In this document: positions 1 to 9,972 of the stretch, piece by piece
Layout: every line of letters starts with the position of its first letter
Position numbering within the stretch: the first letter of the stretch is position 1
Assembly: GCF_021117295.1 (NCBI RefSeq)
Contig: NZ_CP088247.1
Location: 2,929,001-2,993,000 of the forward strand
Source of the DNA: Methylorubrum sp. B1-46
GTDB lineage: Bacteria; Pseudomonadota; Alphaproteobacteria; Rhizobiales; Beijerinckiaceae
Length of the DNA stretch: 64,000 nt
Direction of reading: 5' to 3'
Position numbers and translations under genes: made by a program
Notes under the pieces: model-generated
What the model saw: the letters and a program-made list of their open reading frames with translations, nothing else
What the model was told of the DNA's origin: nothing
Databases searched by the model: none

Positions 1-552
1 GCGATCTCGCCGATCCTCGATCTCGAAGATCCGGTCGGTGGCGCCTACTACCTCGAGATCTCCTCGCCCGGCATCGACCGGCCGCTGGTGCGCGTCTCGG
101 ATTTCGAGCGCTGGGCCGGCTACGAGGCCAAGGTGGAACTGGCCGTACCGATGGACGGGCGTAAGCGTTTCCGCGGCATCATCGGGGTTCCGAGCGCGGA
201 CGGCGCCACGGTGCCGATCGACCTGCCCGACGTGAAGCCCGGCCTGCCGAGCCGCATCGAGCTGCCGCTGCGCGATCTCGGCGAGGCGCATCTCGTCCTC
301 ACCGACGACCTGATTCGCGAGTCGCTGCGCCGCGGCTCCGCCCCGCCGCAGGACGGCGACGCGGCCGAAGAGGAAGAGGGCGAGGAGGCCGAGGACGAGG
401 CGCCGCAGATCCGCTTCATCCCGCAGCCGAAGCGACCCAAGCCCAAGGTCGACAAGAATGCCGGCAAGCCGGTGAAGGCGAAGAAGCCCAAGCCCGGCGG
501 CGGCATCGTCACCAAGGCCGCCCGCCTGAAGAACCGCGACACCCTCCACTGA
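1..552 (+). CDS. rimP: Ribosome maturation factor RimP (5' end outside window)
   Basis: RimP assists maturation of the 30S ribosomal subunit. The reading frame is open from base 1, so the N-terminal domain lies upstream of the window. The visible 183 residues begin just before the family signature [14 protein letters not shown] (about residues 15-30 of the visible part), continue through the C-terminal SH3-like domain, and end in an acidic run followed by a Lys/Pro-rich basic tail, which is common in alphaproteobacteria. It is followed after 61 bases by nusA, the standard rimP-nusA-infB order. A short palindrome (CCGTCCC-GA-GGGACGG, 568-583) lies in that gap. Function is assigned by family resemblance and context; only the truncation limits confidence. 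Confidence 0.93.
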   Translation, partial: AISPILDLEDPVGGAYYLEISSPGIDRPLVRVSDFERWAGYEAKVELAVPMDGRKRFRGIIGVPSADGATVPIDLPDVKPGLPSRIELPLRDLGEAHLVLTDDLIRESLRRGSAPPQDGDAAEEEEGEEAEDEAPQIRFIPQPKRPKPKVDKNAGKPVKAKKPKPGGGIVTKAARLKNRDTLH

Positions 553-613
553 TTTTTTCGCGTTTTCCCGTCCCGAGGGACGGATGCACGCCCTGAAGGA
601 AGGACCAGGAACC

Positions 614-2266
614 ATGGCCGTCGTCAGCGCCAACCGGCTCGAACTCCTGCAGATCGCCGACGCGGTGGCCCGCGAGAAGGTGATCGACCGCCAGATCGTC
701 ATCGAGGCGATGGAAGAGGCGATCGCCAAGGCCGCCCGCTCCCGCTACGGCGCCGAGACCGACGTCCACGCCGAGATCGACCCGAAGAGCGGCGCGCTGC
801 GCCTGTCGCGCCACCTGCTCGTCGTCGATCAGGTCGAGAACGATGCCCGCGAGATCACCCTCGATCAGGCCCGCCGCTACAATCCCGGCGCGCTCGTCGG
901 CGACGTGATCTCCGACACTCTGCCCCCCTTCGATTTCGGCCGCGTCGCCGCGCAATCCGCCAAGCAGGTCATCGTGCAGAAGGTGCGCGACGCCGAGCGC
1001 GCCCGCCAGTACGACGAGTACAAGGACCGTATCGGCGAGATCCTCAACGGCGTGGTCAAACGCGTCGAGTACGGAAACGTCATCGTCGATCTCGGTCGCG
1101 GCGAGGGCATCGTGCGCCGCGACGAGATGATCCCGCGCGAGACCTTCCGCCCCGGCGACCGTATCCGCGCCTATCTGTTCGATGTCCGCTCCGAAGTGCG
1201 CGGGCCGCAGATCTTCCTCTCGCGCTCCCACCCGCAATTCATGGCCAAGTTGTTCGGTCAGGAAGTGCCGGAAATCTACGACGGCATCGTCGAGGTGAAG
1301 GCGGTTGCCCGCGATCCCGGCTCGCGCGCCAAGATCGCCGTCATCTCCCGCGATTCCTCGATCGATCCGGTCGGCGCCTGCGTCGGCATGCGCGGTTCCC
1401 GCGTCCAGGCAGTGGTCGGCGAGCTTCAGGGCGAGAAGATCGACATCATCCCGTGGTCGGAAGATCAGGCGACCTTCATCGTCAACGCGCTCCAGCCGGC
1501 CGAGGTCGTGAAGGTGGTGCTCGACGAGGAGGCCGACCGCATCGAGGTCGTCGTGCCCGACGACCAGCTTTCGCTCGCCATCGGCCGCCGCGGCCAGAAC
1601 GTGCGTCTTGCCTCGCAGCTCACCGGCTGGGACATCGACATCCTGACCGAGGCCGAGGAATCGGAGCGCCGCCAGAAGGAATTCGCCGAGCGCACCCAGG
1701 TGTTCATGGAAGCGCTCGATGTGGACGAGACCGTCGGCCAGCTCCTCGCGGCCGAGGGCTTCCGCAACGTCGAGGAAATCGCTTTCGTCGATGTTGCCGA
1801 ACTCTCGAATATCCAGGGCCTCGACGAGGAGACCGGTGCCGAGATCCAGGCCCGCGCCCAGGACTACCTCGCCCGCATCGAGCAGGAGCAGGACGACCGC
1901 CGCCGCGAACTCGGCGTCGAGGACGAGCTGCGCGAGATCGATGGCATCACCACGGCGATGATGGTGGCGCTGGGAGAGAACGAGGTGAAAACCGTCGAGG
2001 ATCTCGCTGGCTGCGCCACCGACGACCTCGTCGGCTACACCGAGGGCCGCGGCCCCGAGGCCGTGCGCCACGCCGGCTACCTCGACGGTTTCGAGCTGTC
2101 GCGGGCCGAGGCCGAGGCCCTGATCATGGCCGCCCGCCTGAAGGCCGGCTGGATCGAGTCGCTGCCGGAGCCGGAGGGCGAGGCGGCGGAGGGGGAAGCG
2201 GACGAGGCTGAGACCGCGGAAGGCGAACCGACCGAGGCGGCGGCTGCAGAGCCGCAGCAGGCCTGA
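614..2266 (+). CDS. nusA: Transcription termination/antitermination factor NusA
   Basis: NusA binds RNA polymerase and nascent RNA and controls pausing, termination and antitermination. The protein is 550 aa, with the N-terminal RNAP-binding domain ([20 protein letters not shown]), an S1 domain at about residues 130-200 ([20 protein letters not shown]), two KH domains at about 225-350 ([40 protein letters not shown]) and helix-hairpin-helix acidic repeats near the C-terminus. The frame opens at 584, but the ATG at 614 follows AAGGAAGGACCAGGA and matches the family start, so it is preferred. The tail is an acidic Glu/Ala-rich extension. It sits between rimP and ylxR in a tightly packed operon. 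Confidence 0.97.
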   Translation: MAVVSANRLELLQIADAVAREKVIDRQIVIEAMEEAIAKAARSRYGAETDVHAEIDPKSGALRLSRHLLVVDQVENDAREITLDQARRYNPGALVGDVISDTLPPFDFGRVAAQSAKQVIVQKVRDAERARQYDEYKDRIGEILNGVVKRVEYGNVIVDLGRGEGIVRRDEMIPRETFRPGDRIRAYLFDVRSEVRGPQIFLSRSHPQFMAKLFGQEVPEIYDGIVEVKAVARDPGSRAKIAVISRDSSIDPVGACVGMRGSRVQAVVGELQGEKIDIIPWSEDQATFIVNALQPAEVVKVVLDEEADRIEVVVPDDQLSLAIGRRGQNVRLASQLTGWDIDILTEAEESERRQKEFAERTQVFMEALDVDETVGQLLAAEGFRNVEEIAFVDVAELSNIQGLDEETGAEIQARAQDYLARIEQEQDDRRRELGVEDELREIDGITTAMMVALGENEVKTVEDLAGCATDDLVGYTEGRGPEAVRHAGYLDGFELSRAEAEALIMAARLKAGWIESLPEPEGEAAEGEADEAETAEGEPTEAAAAEPQQA

Positions 2267-2286
2267 GCCGGGAGCGACGCGAGGCG

Positions 2287-3027
2287 GTGCAGGACATGAT
2301 CACGCAGGGCGAGACGGCCGAACCCGGTCCGGAACTCGACCGCGGCCCCGGCCGCGGCCGGGAGCCCGTGCGCACCTGCATCGTCACCCGGACCGCGCAA
2401 TCGCCGACCGCGATGATTCGCTTCGTGCTGGGACCGGACGGCGCGGTGGTGCCGGACCTGCGCGCGCGTCTCCCGGGCCGCGGCGCCTGGGTGACGGCGA
2501 CCCGCGCCACGGTCGAGGCGGCGGTGAAGCGCCGCGCCTTCCACCGCGCCTTCAAGACCGGCGAGGTGAAGGCCGCGCCCGATCTCGCCGATCAGGTCGC
2601 CGAGGGGCTGCGCACCGATCTGCGTCAGGCGCTGGCTCTGGCCAACAAGGCGGGCTGCGTGGTGACCGGCTTCGGCAAGGTCGAGTCGGCGATCCTCGGC
2701 GCCGAGGGCGTCAGGGGACTGATTCACGCTAGCGATGCCGCACCGGACGGCCGGCGCAAGCTGGCCGCCGCCTTGCGGCGGCGCTACGGCGATGCCATAT
2801 CGGTTATTCCCGTTGCCGATGACCTGTCCAACGCCGAATTGGACATGGCATTGGGCCGGGATCATGTGATACACGCTGCCCTTATCGCGGGAGCCGGCAC
2901 TACCGGCTATCTCGCGCGTTGGCGTCGGTTCCGCACCTTCGAGGGTATGGCGTCGGCGTCTGAAGAGGACGCCCCGCTTGCTGCTGGCGCGACCGCCTTC
3001 GATTCGCACGACGACGAATTGACATGA
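2287..3027 (+). CDS. YlxR-family (DUF448) RNA-binding protein with L7Ae-like C-terminal half
   Basis: This 246-aa protein has an N-terminal YlxR/DUF448 domain (about residues 25-95: RTCIVTRTAQSPTAMIRFV, then LPGRGAWVTATRATVEAAVK) and a C-terminal stretch resembling the L7Ae/L30e fold (LANKAGCVVTGFGKVESAI). Alphaproteobacteria often carry this fused form between nusA and infB. YlxR proteins are thought to bind RNA or act in nucleoid and transcription control; the precise role is not settled. The start could be GTG at 2287 or ATG at 2296; both lie just after nusA. A short His/Asp tail follows the conserved part. Confidence 0.88.
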   Translation: MQDMITQGETAEPGPELDRGPGRGREPVRTCIVTRTAQSPTAMIRFVLGPDGAVVPDLRARLPGRGAWVTATRATVEAAVKRRAFHRAFKTGEVKAAPDLADQVAEGLRTDLRQALALANKAGCVVTGFGKVESAILGAEGVRGLIHASDAAPDGRRKLAAALRRRYGDAISVIPVADDLSNAELDMALGRDHVIHAALIAGAGTTGYLARWRRFRTFEGMASASEEDAPLAAGATAFDSHDDELT

Positions 3028-3091
3028 CACTCGGCCGGGCATGCCCGCCGCCGGCCGATGGGACGATGGAAACCCTCAGGGTTCAGACTGA

Positions 3092-6067
3092 ATGAGCGAT
3101 ACGAACAATCCGGGTGACAAGACGCAGACCAGAGCTCCCTCGAAGCCGTTGACGCTGAAGCGCCCGGTCGAGCAGGGGACGGTCCGTCAGAGCTTCTCCC
3201 ACGGGCGGTCGAAGTCCGTCGTGGTCGAGACGGTGAAGCGGCGCACGATCGGCGCCGCCCCCGGAGCGGTCGCGCCCCGTGAGCCCACCGCTGCGCCTCC
3301 GCCGCGTCCCGCCTCCGTTGCACCGGCTCCCGCCGCGCCCGCGCGTCCGTCCGGCCGCAGCGCCTCCGGCGTCGTGCTGCGCACCCTGAGCGAGCAGGAG
3401 CGCGATGCCCGCGCCGCCGCGCTGGCCGATGCGCAGCGCCGCGAGGCCGAGGCCCGTGCCCGCGCCGAGGCCGAGGCGAAAGCCCGCCGCGACCGCGAGG
3501 AAGCCGAGCGCCGCGAGCGCGAGGCCGCCGAGGCGCGCCGCCGCGAGGAGGAGGATCGTCGCCGCCAGGAGGACGAACTCCGCCGCAAGGCCGCCGAGGA
3601 TTCCCGTCGACGCGCCGCCGAGGAAGAAGCGGCTCGTGCCGCCGCCGCGCCCGAAGCGCCGGCTCAGGCATCCGCCGCGCCGGCTGCTCAGGCTTCGGAC
3701 GCAGCGCCCGTCGCCGCGCCGACGCCTGCCCCGGCAGCTCATCCGACACCCGCGCCGGCCCGCCCGGCGGCAGCTGCTCCGGCTTCTCGCCCGAGCGCCG
3801 CGCCGCAGCGTCCGGCCGCCACCGGTGCGCGTCCCGGCATGGCCGGAGCGCGCCCGGCATCGACGGCAGCCCGTCCGCCGGCGCCGCAGCCGCCGGCCGA
3901 GCCGCGTCGCACCATCACCGCGGACGTGAAGAAGCCGCGCGACCTCAACTTCATGGCCCGCCCGGCGCCTGCGCCGGAGCCGGAGAAGGCGCCGAGCCCG
4001 ACCACCGCCGCCCGTCCTGCGGGCGCGGGTGCGGCGGCGCGTCCGGCCGGGCGTCCCGGTGCGGCCGCCGCAGAGGAAGAGTCGGACACCAAGCGGGTGA
4101 TCCGTCGTCCCGGCATGCCGCTGAAGATCATCACGCCGCCCAAGACGCCGAAATCGCCGGGCGGCGACCGTAACCGCGGCCGCCTCACCATCGCCAACGC
4201 CACGGCCGGCGAGGACGAGCGCACCCGTTCCGTGGCCTCCTTCCGCCGCCGTCAGCAGCGGATGAGTGGTCACCGGCACGAGGAAGCCAAGGAGAAGATC
4301 GCCCGCGACGTGATTATCCCCGAGACCATCACGATCCAGGAACTCGCCAACCGCATGTCGGAGCGAGCCGTGGATGTCATCCGCCTGCTGATGAAGCAGG
4401 GCCAGATCCACAAGATCACCGACGTGATCGACTCGGACACCGCCCAGCTCATCGCCGAGGAACTCGGCCACACGGTCCGCCGCGTCGCCGAGTCGGACGT
4501 CGAGGAGGGTCTGACCTCCGACGAGCCGGATCTGGAGGAGGATCTGGAGCCGCGTCCGCCGGTCGTGACGATCATGGGTCATGTCGACCACGGCAAGACA
4601 TCGCTGCTCGACGCGATCCGTCGGGCCAACGTGGTCGAGGGCGAAGCCGGCGGCATCACCCAGCATATCGGCGCCTACCAGGTGGCGGCGCCGTCGGGTG
4701 ATCTCATCACCTTCATCGACACGCCCGGCCACGCGGCCTTCACCTCCATGCGCGCCCGCGGCGCCAAGGTGACGGACATCGTCGTGATCGTGGTGGCGGC
4801 CGATGACGGCGTGATGCCTCAGACCATCGAGGCGATTCAGCACGCCAAGGCGGCCGGCGTGCCGATGATCATCGCGATCAACAAGATCGACAAGGCGGAC
4901 GCGAACCCGCAGCGGGTGCGCACCGAGCTGCTGCAGCACGACATCCAGGTCGAGTCGATGGGCGGCGAGACCCTGGAATTCGAAGTGTCCGCCAAGACCG
5001 GCGACGGTCTGCCGGAGCTTCTCGAGGGTCTGCAACTTCAGGCCGAGATCATGAACCTGCGCGCCAACGAGAAGCGCGACGGTGAGGGTACGGTCATCGA
5101 GGCGCAGCTCGACCGCGGTCGCGGCCCCGTGGCCACGGTGCTCGTTCAGCGCGGCACGCTGTTCACCGGCGACATCATCGTCGCCGGCGCCGAGTGGGGC
5201 CGCATTCGCGCTCTCATCGATGACACCGGCAAGCACATCCCCTATGCCGGCCCGTCGGTGCCGGTCGAGGTGCTGGGCTTCAACGGCACGCCGGATGCCG
5301 GCGACCGCGTGATCGTCGTGCCGAACGAGGCCCGCGCCCGCGAGGTCACCGAGTACCGCGCCCGGATCAAGCGCGAGCGCCTGAACGCCCGCACGGGTGG
5401 TGCCAACCGCTCGCTCGTCGACATGATGCGCGAGGCCAAGGAAGGCGCCAACCGCAAGGAACTGCCGATCATCATCAAGGGTGACGTGCAGGGTTCGGTC
5501 GAGGCCATCAACGGTGCGCTCACCGCGCTCGGCAACGACGAGGTCGGCGTGCGCATCCTGCTCTCGGGCGTGGGCGGTATCACCGAGTCGGACATCACCC
5601 TCGCCAACGCCTCGAAGGCGGTGGTGATCGGCTTCAACGTGCGCGCTCACAAGGAAGCGCGCAACGCGGCCGAGCGGGACGGCACCGAGATCCGCTACTA
5701 CAGCATCATCTACGACCTCGTGGACGACATCAAAGCCACGCTGTCGGGCATGCTGCCGCCGACGCTGCGCGAGGAGCGTCTCGGCGAGGCGCAGATCCTG
5801 CAGATCTTCGACGTGTCGAAGGTCGGCAAGATCGCCGGTTGCCGCGTCATGGAGGGCGTGGTCCAGCGCGGCGCTCATGTCCGCCTGCTGCGCAACGACG
5901 TGGTGATCCACGAGGGCAGGCTGTCCCAGCTCAAGCGTCTCAAGGACGACGCCAAGGAGGTCACCGCCGGCTACGAGTGCGGTATGTCCTTCCAGAACTA
6001 CCAGGACATGCGCGTGGGCGATTTCATCGAGTGCTTCAACGTCGAGGAAATCAAGCGCACGCTCTGA
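3092..6067 (+). CDS. infB: Translation initiation factor IF-2
   Basis: IF-2 is the GTPase that places initiator tRNA on the 30S subunit and promotes subunit joining. The 991-aa protein has a long, low-complexity Ala/Pro/Arg/Glu-rich N-terminal region (about residues 1-400, with a highly charged putative coiled coil of [20 protein letters not shown] type), the IF-2 N domain near 410-460, and the G domain with GHVDHGKTS at about 496, DTPGH at about 543 and NKID about 50 residues later. Domains II, III and C2 (IF-2B) follow to the end. The ATG at 3092 gives the typical alphaproteobacterial start MSDTN. A terminator follows 30 bases after the stop, so rbfA-truB may be partly uncoupled. Confidence 0.98.
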   Translation: MSDTNNPGDKTQTRAPSKPLTLKRPVEQGTVRQSFSHGRSKSVVVETVKRRTIGAAPGAVAPREPTAAPPPRPASVAPAPAAPARPSGRSASGVVLRTLSEQERDARAAALADAQRREAEARARAEAEAKARRDREEAERREREAAEARRREEEDRRRQEDELRRKAAEDSRRRAAEEEAARAAAAPEAPAQASAAPAAQASDAAPVAAPTPAPAAHPTPAPARPAAAAPASRPSAAPQRPAATGARPGMAGARPASTAARPPAPQPPAEPRRTITADVKKPRDLNFMARPAPAPEPEKAPSPTTAARPAGAGAAARPAGRPGAAAAEEESDTKRVIRRPGMPLKIITPPKTPKSPGGDRNRGRLTIANATAGEDERTRSVASFRRRQQRMSGHRHEEAKEKIARDVIIPETITIQELANRMSERAVDVIRLLMKQGQIHKITDVIDSDTAQLIAEELGHTVRRVAESDVEEGLTSDEPDLEEDLEPRPPVVTIMGHVDHGKTSLLDAIRRANVVEGEAGGITQHIGAYQVAAPSGDLITFIDTPGHAAFTSMRARGAKVTDIVVIVVAADDGVMPQTIEAIQHAKAAGVPMIIAINKIDKADANPQRVRTELLQHDIQVESMGGETLEFEVSAKTGDGLPELLEGLQLQAEIMNLRANEKRDGEGTVIEAQLDRGRGPVATVLVQRGTLFTGDIIVAGAEWGRIRALIDDTGKHIPYAGPSVPVEVLGFNGTPDAGDRVIVVPNEARAREVTEYRARIKRERLNARTGGANRSLVDMMREAKEGANRKELPIIIKGDVQGSVEAINGALTALGNDEVGVRILLSGVGGITESDITLANASKAVVIGFNVRAHKEARNAAERDGTEIRYYSIIYDLVDDIKATLSGMLPPTLREERLGEAQILQIFDVSKVGKIAGCRVMEGVVQRGAHVRLLRNDVVIHEGRLSQLKRLKDDAKEVTAGYECGMSFQNYQDMRVGDFIECFNVEEIKRTL

Positions 6068-6097
6068 GCGGCCCTTCCCTTCCGCTCTTGTTCAAGC

Positions 6098-6131
6098 GGG
6101 GCCGCGGCGAAAGCTGCGGCCCCCTTTGTTT
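6098..6131 (+). terminator. Rho-independent terminator after infB
   Basis: The stem GGGGCCGCGGC / GCTGCGGCCCC (one G-U pair) closes on a GAAA tetraloop and is followed by CTTTGTTT. The T-tract is interrupted, so it may only attenuate readthrough into rbfA. Confidence 0.75.
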
Positions 6132-6171
6132 CCAGGCACCAGCCTGACGGTTCAGCGACGTCGATCAGCCG

Positions 6172-6609
6172 ATGGCCCAAAAGCAAAATCCCTCCGGCCC
6201 CTCGCAGCGCCAGCAGCGCGTGGCCGAACTCATCCGCCACGCTTTGGCCGAGGTGCTCCAGCGCGGCGACATCCAGGACCCGGTGCTCGGTTCGCACGTC
6301 GTCACCGTGCCCGAGGTGCGGATGTCGCCGGATCTGAAGCTCGCCACCGCCTACGTCATGCCGCTCGGCGGCCAGGACGAGGCGCCGGTGATCGCCGCGT
6401 TGGAGCGGCACAAGAAGATCCTCCGCCAGGAGGTGGCCCGGCGCGTGAATCTGAAATACGCCCCCGACCTGCGCTTCCGTCGCGACGAGACCTTCGACGA
6501 GGCGGCTCGCATCGACCAGCTCCTGCGGAGCGAGAAGGTCCAGCGGGATCTGGAAAGCGCCCCCGGCGCGGACGACGAGGCCGAACCGGATTCGTCCTCG
6601 CGCGATTGA
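6172..6609 (+). CDS. rbfA: 30S ribosome-binding factor RbfA
   Basis: RbfA is a cold-responsive factor that binds immature 30S subunits near the 16S 5' end. The 145-aa protein has the KH-like fold signature: the N-terminal helix [20 protein letters not shown], the strand pattern [20 protein letters not shown], and the family C-terminal motif [20 protein letters not shown] with IDQLLRS. A short acidic tail follows. It lies between infB and truB, the conserved order. The ATG at 6172 is the only good start. Confidence 0.95.
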   Translation: MAQKQNPSGPSQRQQRVAELIRHALAEVLQRGDIQDPVLGSHVVTVPEVRMSPDLKLATAYVMPLGGQDEAPVIAALERHKKILRQEVARRVNLKYAPDLRFRRDETFDEAARIDQLLRSEKVQRDLESAPGADDEAEPDSSSRD

Positions 6610-6669
6610 CGTTGATCCGGGCGGGCCGTTCGTGCCGCCCGCCTATCCATCGGGCCGCGTGGCGGCCCT

Positions 6670-7752
6670 GTGACAGACCCCATGACGGGACAAGCCCCTC
6701 AAGAAAGCCCGTCGATCGAGGACAGGATGCAGGACGAGATTTCTTCCGAACGCGCGAGCGAAGCCCCGCAGGGTCCGCGCGGCGACATGGGCCGGGACGG
6801 GCCGCCGCGGGGCGCTCGCCGCCCTCAGCGGGGCCGGCCGCGGCATGACCGCCCGAAGAAGAACGACGTGAGCGGCTGGGTGGTGCTCGACAAGGGCGTC
6901 GGCATCACCTCGACCCAGGCGGTTGCGGTGGTGAAGCGCCTGTTCAATGCCAAGAAGGCGGGCCATGCCGGCACGCTCGATCCGCTGGCCTCCGGCATCC
7001 TGCCGATCGCGCTCGGCGAGGCGACCAAAACCGTCCCCTTCGTGATGGACGGGCGCAAGGCCTATCGGTTCGAGGTGACGTGGGGCATCGAGACCGATAC
7101 CGACGACGCGGAGGGACGTCCGGTCGAGACCTCCCAGAACCGGCCGACCCGCGAGGCGGTCGAGGCAGCGCTGCCGGCCTTCGTCGGCGAGATCGAGCAG
7201 GTCCCGCCGCGCTTTTCCGCCATCAAGATCCAGGGCGAGCGCGCCTACGATCTCGCCCGTGACGGCGAGGTGGTGGAACTGGTGGCCCGGCAGGTCCGCA
7301 TCGACCACCTCTCCGTCATCGAGCATCACGGCGACCGCACCATCATCGCCGCCGAGTGCGGCAAGGGCACCTATGTCCGCGCGCTGGCCCGCGACCTCGG
7401 GCGGGTGCTCGGATGCTACGGCCACGTCTCGGCCCTGCGCCGGACCCGCGTCGGCCCGTTCGAGGAAGCGACGGCCTGCACCGTCGCCGCCCTGGAGGAG
7501 AGCACGGAACTGCATCTCCACCCGGTCGAAACGGCACTGGAGGAAATCCCCTCGGTGGTGGTTAGCCGCGACATGGGCCTTCGCCTGATGCGTGGCCAGC
7601 CGGTGATCCTGCGCGGTCACGACGCGCCGATCGGCGGCAAGGCCTACGCCACCTGCGGCGGTGTGCTCGTCGCCGTCGGCGATGTGGAGCGCGGCGAGTT
7701 GGTGCCGCACCGCGTGTTCCATCTCGGTGGAACGGCGCCGCAGAGAAACTAA
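6670..7752 (+). CDS. truB: tRNA pseudouridine(55) synthase TruB
   Basis: TruB converts U55 in the tRNA T-loop to pseudouridine. The 360-aa protein has a charged N-terminal extension of about 60 residues (Arg/Gly-rich, RGARRPQRGRPRHDRPKKND) before the catalytic core. The core shows GWVVLDKGVGITSTQAV, the catalytic-Asp motif AGHAGTLDPLASGILPI (about residues 96-112), PPRFSAIKIQGERAYDLAR and the C-terminal GTYVRALARDLG. The start is either GTG 6670 or ATG 6682. Usually rpsO follows truB in this class; here a terminator and then unrelated minus-strand genes follow, so the operon ends at truB. Confidence 0.96.
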   Translation: MTDPMTGQAPQESPSIEDRMQDEISSERASEAPQGPRGDMGRDGPPRGARRPQRGRPRHDRPKKNDVSGWVVLDKGVGITSTQAVAVVKRLFNAKKAGHAGTLDPLASGILPIALGEATKTVPFVMDGRKAYRFEVTWGIETDTDDAEGRPVETSQNRPTREAVEAALPAFVGEIEQVPPRFSAIKIQGERAYDLARDGEVVELVARQVRIDHLSVIEHHGDRTIIAAECGKGTYVRALARDLGRVLGCYGHVSALRRTRVGPFEEATACTVAALEESTELHLHPVETALEEIPSVVVSRDMGLRLMRGQPVILRGHDAPIGGKAYATCGGVLVAVGDVERGELVPHRVFHLGGTAPQRN

Positions 7753-8226
7753 AGCGGGTCTTCCGGCGCGCCCGATTAAAAACGGGCAAACAGGCAAGAT
7801 CGTCACAACGTGCTCATCGAAAGTCCTCAAGAGTAGCCCGGACCATTTGAACTTCGGGCAAGACGACCATACTCGAAGCCCGCCGACTCTACGGAGCGGC
7901 GGGCTTTTCCATGCATGTGTCCTTGACGTGAAGCTGGCCGCGGTCGTCGCTCTTCTCGGTCTCGTCGGAGCCGGCATTTCCGCTTTCGCCCTGGGGCGGG
8001 CGTCACAGGAGCTGACACGGGCTGCACTCACCGAATCCTTCGGGAATGCCGGGTTGCAGGCGCCGGGACTCGCCCGAGCGATCGAGCACACCTTCATCCA
8101 GGCCGGCGCCCTCTGCACCGTCCCCGATACGAAGGAAGCGAAGCAGCATCTCTCGGCACGTGAGAGCGCGCTCGGCGTTGTGGAGCGTCGGCCTCACCTC
8201 GCAATGACGGCGACAGGCCGATGCGA
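7753..8226. other. 474-base stretch after truB without a confident gene
   Basis: This gap holds two small inverted repeats (GCCCG...CGGGC near 7780-7798 and again near 7833-7860), the terminator at 7876-7908, and beyond it an open frame from a GTG at 7928 whose first about 36 codons would encode a hydrophobic segment (MKLAAVVALLGLVGAGISAF). That frame runs on to 8359 but becomes unlike a normal protein and overlaps the opposite-strand glycosylase gene by 133 bases. I therefore do not call it a gene. The terminator could end the truB transcript or a small RNA made from this gap. Confidence 0.4.
7876..7908 (+). terminator. Rho-independent terminator downstream of truB
   Basis: A perfect 10-bp stem AAGCCCGCCG / CGGCGGGCTT with an 11-base loop is followed by TTTT. 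It lies 123 bases after the truB stop and faces away from the convergent glycosylase gene. Confidence 0.8.
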
Positions 8227-9006
8227 TCAGGAGGATGTGGTCGGAGAACGGGCCTCGCGCGCCTGCCCCGTCGGGCAGATGTCGAGCAGCACGCAGCGTC
8301 CGCAGGCCGGCGAGCGGTGGAAGCACACCTGCTGCCCGTGCAGCATCAGCACTTCGTGATTGTCGTAGAGCGCCTGCGCCGACCAGTCGGCAGGCAATTG
8401 CGCCCGCAGCACGGCGTGGCTTGGCCCGACATCGATCCTCAGACCGATCAGCCCGGTGCGCTGGGCGACGCGATGATGGTGGCTGTCCACCGGAAGGGCC
8501 GGCATCCGCAACGTCGAGAAGGAAAGCACCGCGGCACTCGTCTTAGGACCAATGCCGGGAATGGCTTCAAGCCATCCACGCGCGTCATCGACGCTCAGAT
8601 CCTCTAGGAAATCGAGAGACAGCGCACCCGTCCGTTCCCGCACGGCACTCAGCACCGCCTTGATGCGCGGTGCCTTGAGTTCCGGCCAGGTGACGCCGCG
8701 GATCGTCTCCTCGATCTCCGCCACATCGACCGCCTCGACCGCGGCCCAATCGGGCCAGCGCGCCCGCAGCGCCTTGAAGGCACGTCCGGAATCGGCGTTG
8801 CGGGTCCGGTGCGACAGCAGCGAGGAGATCAGCTCCGAGAACGGATCGAGGCTGTGGAAGTATGGGATCGGGCACCCGTAGACGCCGCAGAGACGGCGAT
8901 GGACCTCCAGCGCCTTGTCCTTGAGGGTCTCGGAGGCTGTGGCCGGCGCTTCGAGGCGTCGGCGACGGGGGGCGGCCGGAAGGGCGGGATCGGGAAACAG
9001 CGGCAT
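8227..9006 (-). CDS. Endonuclease III-like HhH-GPD DNA glycosylase
   Basis: This is a base-excision repair enzyme of the Nth/HhH-GPD superfamily, about 259 aa. The DNA-binding helix-hairpin-helix is AIPGIGPKTSAAVLSF, with the catalytic Lys in GPK. The catalytic Asp lies in PVDSHHHRVAQRTG, where classical Nth has a VDTHV-type motif. The C-terminal [4Fe-4S] loop is C-x6-C-x2-C-x5-C (CFHRSPACGRCVLLDICP). The frame is open further upstream to 9102, but the ATG at 9006 (MPLFPDPALP) starts just before the first family-like sequence. The SHHHR variation and the early FHSLDPFSELISSLLSHRT motif suggest a subfamily distinct from classical Nth, so substrate preference is not assigned. Confidence 0.85.
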   Translation of the reverse strand: MPLFPDPALPAAPRRRRLEAPATASETLKDKALEVHRRLCGVYGCPIPYFHSLDPFSELISSLLSHRTRNADSGRAFKALRARWPDWAAVEAVDVAEIEETIRGVTWPELKAPRIKAVLSAVRERTGALSLDFLEDLSVDDARGWLEAIPGIGPKTSAAVLSFSTLRMPALPVDSHHHRVAQRTGLIGLRIDVGPSHAVLRAQLPADWSAQALYDNHEVLMLHGQQVCFHRSPACGRCVLLDICPTGQAREARSPTTSS

Positions 9007-9055
9007 GAAAGCCGAATCCGCGAGGGGATTCGGCAGTTCCGGGCCCGCGACAACA

Positions 9056-9802
9056 CTACTTGGCGAGCGCGTAGATGTTGATGTCGAGCTTGTCCTCCGC
9101 ACCCTCGCCGAGATCGGTCACGTATTCCTCGAGAAAGCGGTCCTGGACCGGGATCTCCTTCGCGTCGAGATAGGCGGTGAGGGTCTCGTAGGTGCCGTCG
9201 ATCTCCTCGTAGGTGCCGCTGTGCCGATAGCGCAGGGCCTTCCCGCTCGGGCTCGAGCCGAACTTCACCTCGCTGCCGTCCGGGCTTTGCGTCGGAACGG
9301 TCTCGATCGGGATCATCGCCTCGAACTGGAACCCGTCATCCTCGGTCTTGGTGAAGAGGGCGATCGGCCGGCCTGCCGGCTTCAGGTTCAGCTTGGTCAG
9401 CGTCTCGCCGATGGTTTTGAACGCCCTACGCAAGTTCGCCCGCGCATCGTCCCACTTGGTCGATCCGGTGAGGATCGCCACGGGCTTGGCCGGCAGCGTC
9501 ACCTCATCGACGTCGTTCGGCTCGCCCGGCGTCGTCACCAACGTCGGCAGCGTCGAGGGCGGCGGCGTGACCGTCTGCGCCGCGCCGGATTGCGCCGGGC
9601 GGGGGATCGGTACCTGCTGCGGCGCGGGCGACGCCGGATCGGGGCCAGATTTCGAGGTATCCGGCACGGTGGTCGTCGGCAGCGGGTTCGTCTCGGCAGG
9701 GGAGGGGGCGGTGCTGGGCGGCGGTGCGTTCTGGGCGAGCGCCGCGGAGGTCAGGGCGGGGACGAGAGCGAGAACGCCCGCGAGGGTGGCGAGACGGGTC
9801 AA
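9056..9802 (-). CDS. Exported protein with GyrI-like effector-binding domain
   Basis: This 248-aa protein starts with a clear signal peptide (MTRLATLAGVLALVPALTSAALAQ, cleavage likely after ALAQ). A Pro/Thr/Ser-rich linker covers about residues 25-105. The C-terminal domain from about 105 (PVAILTGSTKWDDARANLRR to the final LDINIYALAK) resembles the GyrI-like / AraC effector-binding fold. That fold normally senses small molecules in the cytoplasm, so an exported copy is notable. It lies just upstream of the glycosylase gene on the same strand. Ligand and role are unknown; the family call rests on the EYVTDLGEGAEDKLDINIYA-type ending and overall pattern. Confidence 0.75.
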   Translation of the reverse strand: MTRLATLAGVLALVPALTSAALAQNAPPPSTAPSPAETNPLPTTTVPDTSKSGPDPASPAPQQVPIPRPAQSGAAQTVTPPPSTLPTLVTTPGEPNDVDEVTLPAKPVAILTGSTKWDDARANLRRAFKTIGETLTKLNLKPAGRPIALFTKTEDDGFQFEAMIPIETVPTQSPDGSEVKFGSSPSGKALRYRHSGTYEEIDGTYETLTAYLDAKEIPVQDRFLEEYVTDLGEGAEDKLDINIYALAK

Positions 9803-9972
9803 GGCGGTGAGGCTCCGAGTGGCCGATGCCGACAGGGTAGGGCCGAAACGCGCCCCGCGCGAGACCGTTGCGGCGCGACGATGCGGGCCATACCTCCCGA
9901 CTCGCGGGCGGCCGGCTTTTGGCCTATACGCCGCGCCATCCCCATATCGCAGACAAGGTCGTCAGAGGTCCG

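Noticed and set aside
3187..3929. Long open frames opposite or out of frame with infB
   Set aside because: They are shadows of the repetitive Arg/Glu/Ala codons of IF-2, without start signals or family resemblance.
7928..8359. Possible small membrane protein from a GTG
   Set aside because: Only the first about 36 codons look protein-like; the rest resembles the antisense of the glycosylase gene and has no family pattern.
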